Of a DNA stretch of 15,903 bases, positions 1 to 5,238 are shown in pieces (the first letter of the stretch is position 1; every line of letters begins with the position of its first letter). The notes under the pieces are model-generated. The model was not told the DNA's origin. It made no database searches and saw only the letters and a list, made by a program, of their open reading frames with translations. This DNA is from CAYILC01 sp964364145. GTDB lineage: Bacteria > Patescibacteriota > Microgenomatia > UBA1400 > UBA12028. Both the position numbers and the translations under genes were made by a program. The stretch covers positions 1 through 15,903 of the forward strand of contig CAYILC010000017.1 of NCBI GenBank assembly GCA_964364145.1, given 5' to 3'.

Positions 1-372
1 AAATCTATGAAAGCTGCGATAGACGAGGTGAGTCGCCGCCGTGAGAAACAGCTGGAGTACAACGCAAAGCACAACATTCGTCCGTTGAGTATTCAAAAGC
101 CGATTCGTGACCAGATGATTGCGCGTATCAAAGATGCAGAATTTGGCGAGTATGGGGTTGGAGGCAAAGGTAGCGGTCGTAAGAAAAATATCGATATCAA
201 AATTACAAAACAAAAACACATCGATCTTCAAGATATTTATGCGGATGATCTTACGCCTGCAGAAAAGAAACAGTATGTCCGCGCGCTTATTCGCAAGATG
301 CACGAGGCTGCCAAAGCGATGAACTTTGAGTTGGCGGCAGAGATTCGGGATGTGGCGCAGAAGCTTGGTTAA
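1..372 (+). CDS. uvrB: UvrB, excinuclease ABC subunit B, C-terminal part (5' end outside window)
   Basis: The frame is open from base 1, so the gene begins upstream of the window; only about the last 123 residues are present. The stretch SMKAAIDEVSRRREKQ, followed by an 'HNIRPLSIQKPI' segment, matches the end of the UvrB helicase region. The last ~35 residues form a UVR motif (charged helix containing KMHEAAKAMNFELAAEIRD), which in UvrB contacts the matching motif of UvrC. UvrB is the damage-verifying helicase-like subunit of nucleotide excision repair and receives DNA from UvrA. A 40-residue basic linker (GGKGSGRKKN) separates the two parts, as is common in this family. The gene stops 9 bases before the convergent stop of the minus-strand regulator. 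uvrA and uvrC lie downstream, which supports the call. Confidence 0.95.
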   Translation, partial: KSMKAAIDEVSRRREKQLEYNAKHNIRPLSIQKPIRDQMIARIKDAEFGEYGVGGKGSGRKKNIDIKITKQKHIDLQDIYADDLTPAEKKQYVRALIRKMHEAAKAMNFELAAEIRDVAQKLG

Positions 373-381
373 TAATTAAAG

Positions 382-816
382 TTATGGTTTGGATTTGTAC
401 TGTTCAGCCTTGGAAATAAACTCCAACAATTTTGAAACAATCAACTCTTTTTTGTTGTGAGTAAGGGTATCTTGAATATATGAATCCAATAATCGAACAA
501 TTTCTTCTGTAGGAAGAAATATGTGATTAAACGAAATTTTGTCACGTTCCCAGTGATCAAGTGAAAGACAATAAAAAAGATATTCAATTTCTGTGTGTGA
601 AAGATGAAGGATTTTACAAAAAACAAACAATTGTTCTGGTGTAAATAGACGTTTTCCCTGCATTACTCTACTAAGAACGCTTGGATCAATTTTGGAGTAA
701 TTTAACTCTTGCCACATTGAGAGTGAAAGTTCTTGACACCCTTTTTTACCTATGAACGTAAGATGTCCAAATTCTTGTGTGTAGTATCTATGGAGAGCAT
801 TCGAAAGATGACTCAT
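382..816 (-). CDS. Helix-turn-helix (XRE-like) transcriptional regulator
   Basis: A 144-residue soluble protein. Residues about 33-57 look like an XRE/Cro-type helix-turn-helix: a first helix around SMWQELN, then a recognition helix of the form DPSVLSRVMQGKRLFTPEQL, matching the usual 'xxSrixxGkrxPsxexl' pattern. The next helix (FVFCKILHLSHTEIEYLF) also fits the family. Residues 100-140 form a separate helical C-terminal part of unknown role, perhaps for dimerisation. The gene diverges from the SDR-Nudix-HIT operon, and the shared 154-base region carries palindromes typical of operators for such dimers. I infer that it regulates its own promoter and the operon. No ligand-binding domain is recognisable, so the inducing signal is unknown. 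The gene is AT-rich compared with the uvr genes. Confidence 0.7.
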   Translation of the reverse strand: MSHLSNALHRYYTQEFGHLTFIGKKGCQELSLSMWQELNYSKIDPSVLSRVMQGKRLFTPEQLFVFCKILHLSHTEIEYLFYCLSLDHWERDKISFNHIFLPTEEIVRLLDSYIQDTLTHNKKELIVSKLLEFISKAEQYKSKP

Positions 817-878
817 TTAACTGAGCAGTATCCCAAATTTCTTGTGAAAAATCAATACAACTACGCCTGAAAAAATCG

Positions 879-896
879 GTTGACATATATGTCAAC
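879..896. promoter_or_regulatory. Perfect 18-bp palindrome, probable operator
   Basis: GTTGACATATATGTCAAC equals its own reverse complement over all 18 bases. It contains a consensus TTGACA hexamer on each strand, so a bound dimer would occlude RNA polymerase. A second dyad sharing the core GACATAT lies 34 bases further on (930-945). An XRE-like regulator is encoded directly alongside, and such proteins usually bind palindromes of this size. Operator function is inferred. Confidence 0.6.
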
Positions 897-929
897 GACA
901 CTGAGCACAGTGCAATGTATCATTTCGAA

Positions 930-945
930 AACAGACATATCTGTT
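930..945. promoter_or_regulatory. Second dyad (AACAGA-CATA-TCTGTT), possible second operator
   Basis: Six-base arms AACAGA and TCTGTT flank a CATA centre. The core ACATAT and the preceding G are shared with the 18-base palindrome at 879-896, so the same dimer could bind both sites with different affinity. It lies 25 bases upstream of the SDR start codon. The binding role is inferred. Confidence 0.4.
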
Positions 946-970
946 ACACATCAGAAATGAGTGAAACTAT

Positions 971-1876
971 ATGGGAAAAAAGAAAATACTATTGATTGGA
1001 GCATCCTCACTTTTAGGTAAAGCTCTCGTTGATTTGTTCCATGATGTATATGAAATATTTGGAACGTATTCGCAAAAAGAATTATCACAATCCTCTTATA
1101 AACATATCAAACAAATAAAACTTGATATCACAAGACCACATCAACTAAAAAAAGTGTTTCAGGCACACAAGTACGACGTTGTAATTCATGTCGCATCAAT
1201 CGGCAATATCGAATGTTGTGAACAAAACAAAAAACGCGCAAAAGCGGTGAACTTTACGGCGACAAAACATATTGTGGCTTTAACAAAGCTTATTAGGGCG
1301 AAACTCATATTTATTTCTTCAAGTGCTGTATTCGCAGGTATAAGTGCCTCATATTTTGAGGATAGCAAAAGAGAACCCATCAACTTTTACGGAAAAATGA
1401 AGCAGTTATCCGAGGACGTAGTTCTAAAGGAAAAAAAGAACGCAGTAATGCGCGTTACCATGATGTATGGCTGGAATAATCCATCGGAACGCAGTAATAC
1501 CGTTACTTGGATTATTGAATCTGCAAAGAATGGCAAGCAAATTACCTTAGCAAATGATCGTTTTACAAATCCGGTTTGGAATTATGAAGTCGCAAAAAGC
1601 ATTAAGAGTGTTATAGAAAAAAATCTCTGTGGTTGTTTTCATGTTGCAGGTCTAAATACCCTTAATAGATATGAAATCGCTCAAGCAGTATGCAAAGAGT
1701 TTGATTTAGATTCGAAGTATATCAAAAGCAAACAATACATGCATCTTCATCAAGTTTCGCGACACGGACTTCAAGAAACACTCGATACCTCAAATATGGT
1801 CGAGAAAATTCACCAAATACCTATCAGTTTTGAAGAAGGCCTGCGAAAAATGAGAAAGGAAGGTTTCCATGATTGA
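971..1876 (+). CDS. NAD(P)-dependent sugar-nucleotide epimerase/reductase (RmlD-like extended SDR)
   Basis: A 301-residue Rossmann-fold protein. The N-terminal KKILLIGASSLLGKAL (residues 4-19) is the dinucleotide-binding loop. Its middle glycine is replaced by serine (G10-x5-G16). IHVASIGNIECCE (72-84) resembles the 'D/HxAA' strand of RmlD-type enzymes. The catalytic set is present: SSS at 116-118 and Y140-x3-K144 (YGKMK). Length and layout fit the RmlD sugar-nucleotide-binding family (dTDP-4-dehydrorhamnose reductase is about 290-300 residues), but the substrate cannot be read from the sequence. It is the first gene of a plus-strand operon, overlaps the Nudix gene by 8 bases (ATGATTGA), and is AT-rich relative to the uvr genes. 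The Shine-Dalgarno sequence is weak. An alternative is another extended SDR such as a nucleoside-diphosphate-sugar epimerase. Confidence 0.8.
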   Translation: MGKKKILLIGASSLLGKALVDLFHDVYEIFGTYSQKELSQSSYKHIKQIKLDITRPHQLKKVFQAHKYDVVIHVASIGNIECCEQNKKRAKAVNFTATKHIVALTKLIRAKLIFISSSAVFAGISASYFEDSKREPINFYGKMKQLSEDVVLKEKKNAVMRVTMMYGWNNPSERSNTVTWIIESAKNGKQITLANDRFTNPVWNYEVAKSIKSVIEKNLCGCFHVAGLNTLNRYEIAQAVCKEFDLDSKYIKSKQYMHLHQVSRHGLQETLDTSNMVEKIHQIPISFEEGLRKMRKEGFHD

Positions 1877-2414
1877 ACAATGGATTACTAGGATCAAGGA
1901 AAAAGTTCATGACAATGGATTTTTCAGCGTAGAAAAAGTAACGAAAACATCTGATCGAGGAAGGGAGAGCACATTTCATCTTATAGGATCTCCCGATTGG
2001 GTAGTTATTATTCCACTAAACCAGCAAGAAGAAGTGTTGGTTATACAGCAGTTTCGTCACGGTTCAAGCAGTGTAAGTTTGGAGTTTCCAGCAGGGAGAG
2101 TAGAGATGGGAGAAGTTCCAACCGAAGCTGCTAAACGAGAGTTAGCAGAAGAAACAGGTTTGTCTACACAGAACATTGTGTATTTAGGAGCGTTCAATCC
2201 AAACCCCGCAATGTTTTCGAATATGTGTCACGTATTTACCGCAAACCAATTGGTAAAAACAGACAAAACGGATTTTGATGAGTTTGAAAGTGTGGAGACG
2301 CTATATCTCACTGTTAATCAGATTCAAGAAAAAATTCAATCTGGAGAAATAATTCATGGGCTTATGGTTGCATCTTTTCTCTATTACCTCAACAAGGAGC
2401 AGTGTGAAAGATAA
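1869..2414 (+). CDS. Nudix hydrolase (ADP-ribose/ADP-sugar pyrophosphatase-like)
   Basis: A 181-residue protein with a complete Nudix box at residues 76-98. It fits G-x5-E-x7-R-E-U-x-E-E-x-G-U exactly: G76, E82, R90, E91, L92, E94, E95, G97, L98. This helix binds the metal ions that drive cleavage of a nucleoside diphosphate linked to another group. The preceding strand VIQQFRHG...LEFPAGR, and GAFNPNPAMFSNMCHVFTA after the box, are typical of the ADP-ribose/ADP-sugar pyrophosphatase branch (NudF-like), which cleaves to AMP plus a sugar phosphate. The exact substrate is not determined. The start overlaps the SDR stop by 8 bases and its own end overlaps the next gene, so translation is probably coupled. 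AAGGAG near its 3' end (2394-2399) serves the following gene. Confidence 0.9.
   Translation: MIEQWITRIKEKVHDNGFFSVEKVTKTSDRGRESTFHLIGSPDWVVIIPLNQQEEVLVIQQFRHGSSSVSLEFPAGRVEMGEVPTEAAKRELAEETGLSTQNIVYLGAFNPNPAMFSNMCHVFTANQLVKTDKTDFDEFESVETLYLTVNQIQEKIQSGEIIHGLMVASFLYYLNKEQCER
2394..2406 (+). promoter_or_regulatory. Ribosome binding site and GTG start deciding the HIT-like gene
   Basis: AAGGAG at 2394-2399 lies 4 bases before GTG at 2404, inside the end of the Nudix gene. The in-frame ATG at 2356 has no comparable site and would force a 59-base overlap, so I chose the GTG (11-base overlap). Confidence 0.55.
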
Positions 2415-3309
2415 TCAAGAAATTGTATTGCCACAACGAGATAAACTTCTTGTAAACAACCTAAAATGGCAGTGGGATATTCGTTTTCCTTCACGACCAA
2501 TATTTCAAGAAAAAACAGCACTGCAATATATTGCATACCACAATCAACACCGTGCCCAACATTTGATAGGAAGAGGACAACCAATGCAATCTCCATATTG
2601 GATTGAGCATCATAAACAAAATGATGACTTTTGTCGATCACATGAAGCTATTTTTGCTCAGCAAAAGATAGGTAAAATGCTGGGAAAGAACTATATTTGG
2701 GATGTACTTACCAACCGAAGTCCAGCTGAACAATATCATTCGCTTCTCTTACCCGAATGTCCGGTACTTAATCAACATCTCGCGTCCTCATATACAGAAG
2801 ATCTCCTATTGTTATCTCAACTTTATCCTGAGCTTTCTTTTGCATTCAATTCATGGAAAGCTGGTGCTTCTCAGAATCATTTTCATTGTCATGTGTTCTT
2901 TTCCGATCTCCCAATTTTACACAACCCTTTGCAATACAAAGAGACGAGACATAGGGTTAATATCTCTCTTGTTAAAGACTACCCGATTGTTTGCATTGCA
3001 TGCATCGCAGATAACACAAAAGATTTGATTATTTGTATTCAAAAATATATTCAAGCACTCATTGTTAGCGAAATTCCATATAACACCGTATTTTTTCGAG
3101 GAATGTTTTATGTAGTCCCTCGCTCGAAGGAGTGTGATGACAACGGTGTAAGTCGTGGCGTCGATACTGTATTTGGAAAAATACCAATGACATCGGAACG
3201 CAGCTTTAAGTCGTTTAATCAGAAAGAGGCAGAGCATATTTTACGTACAGTTGGAGTGCAAACTTGGACGTTTGCAAAAACAACATATTCAGCAACTGAT
3301 AAAAAATGA
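2404..3309 (+). CDS. HIT-superfamily nucleotidyl phosphorylase/transferase-like protein (VTC2/Ap4A phosphorylase-like)
   Basis: About 301 residues from the GTG start. The key motif is GASQNHFHCHV at residues 154-164: a GASQ.H lead-in and an H-x-H-x-H histidine triad (HFHCH). This form is typical of the HIT-fold GDP-sugar phosphorylases (VTC2-like), Ap4A phosphorylases and GalT relatives, whose central histidine forms a nucleotidyl intermediate. In the family these enzymes split a nucleotide-sugar or dinucleotide with phosphate to release an NDP or hexose phosphate. The N-terminal region (FPSRPIFQEK) is less distinctive. The substrate is unknown. It sits between a Nudix hydrolase and a 66-residue unknown in one operon with a sugar-nucleotide reductase-like SDR, which favours nucleotide-sugar chemistry. 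An alternative start is ATG 2356. Confidence 0.65.
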   Translation: MKDNQEIVLPQRDKLLVNNLKWQWDIRFPSRPIFQEKTALQYIAYHNQHRAQHLIGRGQPMQSPYWIEHHKQNDDFCRSHEAIFAQQKIGKMLGKNYIWDVLTNRSPAEQYHSLLLPECPVLNQHLASSYTEDLLLLSQLYPELSFAFNSWKAGASQNHFHCHVFFSDLPILHNPLQYKETRHRVNISLVKDYPIVCIACIADNTKDLIICIQKYIQALIVSEIPYNTVFFRGMFYVVPRSKECDDNGVSRGVDTVFGKIPMTSERSFKSFNQKEAEHILRTVGVQTWTFAKTTYSATDKK

Positions 3310-3322
3310 TGAAAGGAGAGAA

Positions 3323-3523
3323 ATGAGAAAAGAAAAACCAACAGCGTCAGAATCCTTCATATGGTTTGCGGTAAATTTACATCGCAGATCGTCTGATCTT
3401 GAGGTATTTAAAAAAATGTGCGCAAAGGCAGTGAAAGCGTGTGGTATTACACCAGAAGAAGGTGTAACGGCATTGAAGGATTCATTAGGATTAACGGTGA
3501 GTAAAGAAGATTTGATTGAATAG
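3323..3523 (+). CDS. Small conserved-looking protein of unknown function (66 residues)
   Basis: I do not recognise this protein. The start ATG at 3323 is chosen because AAAGGAG lies just upstream (3312-3318); a longer in-frame ATG at 3251 would overlap the HIT-like gene and has no such site. The product starts MRKEKPTASESFIWF and is basic at the N-terminus and acidic at the end (SKEDLIE). It has two cysteines (MCAKAVKACG), probable helices around residues 24-43 and 47-60, and no signal peptide or membrane segment. It begins 14 bases after the HIT-like stop and is the last gene of the operon. Its strong ribosome binding site and fixed position suggest that it is expressed with the three enzymes; a partner or regulatory subunit is possible but unproven. 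Confidence 0.6.
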   Translation: MRKEKPTASESFIWFAVNLHRRSSDLEVFKKMCAKAVKACGITPEEGVTALKDSLGLTVSKEDLIE

Positions 3524-3565
3524 AACTCAATAGATTGGTTTTTTCTAGTTTTCGAATTTGTTTTC

Positions 3566-3594
3566 TTGCAAAGTTTTGCGCTGTCCCGTACCAT
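3566..3594 (+). promoter_or_regulatory. Possible promoter for the DedA gene
   Basis: TTGCAA (3566-3571) and TACCAT (3589-3594) are 17 bases apart and match 4 of 6 bases each of the sigma-70 hexamers. They lie about 45 bases upstream of the DedA start, after the stop of the 66-residue protein. The match is weak. Confidence 0.3.
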
Positions 3595-3638
3595 AACACC
3601 ATTGCCTTAAGGATGAACGGTTACCTTGAAAGGATTGC

Positions 3639-4265
3639 ATGACAATTCCACAATTTGATCTTGTTCCGCTTATTCAAAGCCTTGGATATGTTGGATTATT
3701 TGCTATGGTTTTCGCAGAATCCGGTCTCTTTTTTGGGTTTTTCCTGCCGGGAGATAGTTTGTTGTTCACCGCTGGATTTTTAGCCTCACAACGTGTGTTT
3801 AATATTTTTACCCTTTTACTATTGTTTGTGATTGGCGCAATTGCAGGTGACAGTGTTGGATACTGGACCGGTAAAAAGCTTGGCGGTTGGCTGATGAAGC
3901 AAAAGGACTCATTTTTTTTCCAGAAGCATCATTTGATAAAGGCACAACGATTTTACGAGAAACACGGTGGCAAGACCTTGATCTTGGCCCGATTTATGCC
4001 TGCGATTCGTACGTTTGCACCAATTGTTGCTGGCATGGCAAGCATGGAGTATAAAACCTTTCTTTTATACAACGTGATAGGCGGATTTTTGTGGGCGGTT
4101 GGTATGACACTAACAGGGTATTTCTTGGGAAGTCTGATTCCTGATGTCGATAAATATATGTTGCCAATTATTGGTGCGATTGTGGTGATTTCGGTGATCC
4201 CCGCGTTGCTGCATATGTGGGAGGATAAGACAACGGATACAACAAAAGAACATGTGAAGAAATGA
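3639..4265 (+). CDS. DedA family integral membrane protein
   Basis: A 208-residue polytopic membrane protein of the DedA/VTT family, whose members act in lipid flipping and membrane homeostasis. It has the family's hallmark motifs: an acidic residue before a re-entrant loop (FAESGLFFGFFLPGDSLLF, residues 25-43) and the arginine-rich ARFMPAIRTFAPIVAGMASM segment (117-136). Hydrophobic segments cover about 10-33, 55-75, 140-162 and 173-192. The C-terminus is hydrophilic (WEDKTTDTTKEHVKK) and probably cytoplasmic. AAAGGA sits just before the ATG. Its neighbours are the accessory cassette upstream and the KilA-N remnant downstream. Its composition is intermediate. The call is firm, but the lipid substrate is not shown. 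Confidence 0.9.
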   Translation: MTIPQFDLVPLIQSLGYVGLFAMVFAESGLFFGFFLPGDSLLFTAGFLASQRVFNIFTLLLLFVIGAIAGDSVGYWTGKKLGGWLMKQKDSFFFQKHHLIKAQRFYEKHGGKTLILARFMPAIRTFAPIVAGMASMEYKTFLLYNVIGGFLWAVGMTLTGYFLGSLIPDVDKYMLPIIGAIVVISVIPALLHMWEDKTTDTTKEHVKK

Positions 4266-4282
4266 GCATAAGTCTATTCATT

Positions 4283-4310
4283 CTAATTATGGCAAATTTG
4301 CCATGATTAG
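4283..4310. repeat. Near-perfect 28-bp palindrome between DedA and the KilA-N gene
   Basis: The central 16 bases ATGGCAAATTTGCCAT (4289-4304) are a perfect palindrome. After one mismatched pair (4288 T, 4305 G) the outer five bases on each side pair again (CTAAT 4283-4287, ATTAG 4306-4310). A short GATTA-G-TAATC dyad (4305-4315) overlaps the right end. No T-tract follows, so this is more like an operator than an intrinsic terminator. It lies 27 bases upstream of the KilA-N start and 17 bases after the DedA stop. Confidence 0.6.
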
Positions 4311-4337
4311 TAATCATAGTAGTGCAAAGAAACTCAT

Positions 4338-5110
4338 ATGACCACTCAAAAAACACATAAAATTACAGTTAAAGGCATTGAAATCATCACTTTTCTTAAA
4401 AAGGAATCTGATTATATCTCCTTAACTGATATTGCAAAGTTCTTGGGAACATTTGAATAATCCGGGTTTTAAACACATCGAATTCGATGTGTTTAAAAAT
4501 AAAGCAGGGTCAAACAGTTTTTCACTTACACCCAAACGTTGGATCGAATCTGTTAATGCTATTGGGTTAATCAATAAATCTGGTCGATATGGCGGTGGCA
4601 CTTTTGCTCACAAAGATATCGCCTTTGAGTTTGCATCCTGGATCTCAGCAGAATTCAAACTCTACATTATTAAAGAGTTTCAACGTTTTAAAAATGACGA
4701 ACAGAAAAAGATCGAATCTGGTTGGGATGTCAAACGAACTCTCACTAAAATCAATTACAGAATTCACACGGACGCAATTAAAACTCACCTAATTCCAGAA
4801 AACATCTCGAAAAATCAGATCAATATAGTTTATGCAAGTGAAGCTGATGTATTGAATGTTACCCTATTTGGCAAAACCGCGAAAAAATGGCGTGATGAAA
4901 ATATGGGCAAAGATGGGAACATTCGAGATTATGCTGATGTAACTCAACTGGTAGTTTTAGCTAACTTGGAAGGGATGAATGCTGAATTGATTCGGCAAGG
5001 ATTATTACAAACTGAACGTTTGTTACAGCTCAATCAAATTGCTATTGTCCAGATGCAGTCTTTACTGGGCAACAGCAGTGNNNNNNNNNNTGGAAAAGTT
5101 GAAGAGTTAA
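4338..5110 (+). pseudogene. KilA-N domain protein gene, broken by an internal deletion and frameshift
   Basis: The ATG at 4338 opens a frame of 41 codons beginning MTTQKTHKITVKGIEIITF and passing YISLTDIAK, the classic start of a KilA-N family protein. The frame ends at TAA 4461-4463 after FLGTFE. The rest of the protein is in another frame from about 4441: WEHLNNPGFKHIEFD, then SGRYGGGTFAHKDIAFEFASWISAEFKLY and KINYRIHTDAIK...RDYADVTQLVVLANLEGMNAELIRQG. Intact relatives known to me carry roughly 20-30 extra residues between IAK and the FLGxWE stretch. That part is gone and the frame has shifted, so no single protein can be made. The gene runs into the N gap; beyond it, LEKLKS then TAA (5108-5110) is a plausible natural C-terminus. 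KilA-N proteins are common in phages and mobile elements. An assembly error is possible. Confidence 0.7.
5081..5090. other. Assembly gap (10 N)
   Basis: Ten consecutive N, the usual placeholder for a scaffold join of unknown length. Reading frames across it mean nothing, including an apparent 259-residue frame that spans it. Confidence 0.98.
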
Positions 5111-5238
5111 AACCTCCCCTCTCCAGAGTCTTGCGTACTCCTTTCGGTGCGTGCTACACTGTCCATTCGTGCTTTGTTTGGGAACAAAACCAGAGAAAGA
5201 TGAGTTTTTAAACAGTTTTAGAACAGCAAGGTAAAAAT

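Larger units (their letters stand above)
817..970. promoter_or_regulatory. Divergent intergenic control region
   Basis: This 154-base stretch separates the divergent start codons of the regulator (816, minus strand) and the SDR gene (971, plus strand), so both promoters should lie here. It is rich in dyads: a perfect 18-base palindrome at 879-896, a stem of CACTG/CAGTG at 899-912, TTTCGAAA at 923-930 and a 16-base dyad at 930-945. TTGACA occurs within the 18-base palindrome on both strands (880-885 plus, 890-895 minus). TATCAT at 918-923 resembles a -10 box but is too far from that TTGACA to pair with it. I cannot assign a clear -35/-10 pair. Confidence 0.6.

Noticed and set aside
3571..3582. 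GCAAA-GT-TTTGC hairpin as a terminator of the cassette
   Set aside because: It has only five AT-rich pairs, a two-base loop and no following T-tract.
4432..5211. A single 259-residue frame across the N gap
   Set aside because: It depends on a gap of exactly ten bases. The real gap length is unknown and the tail after it does not look like a KilA-N protein end.
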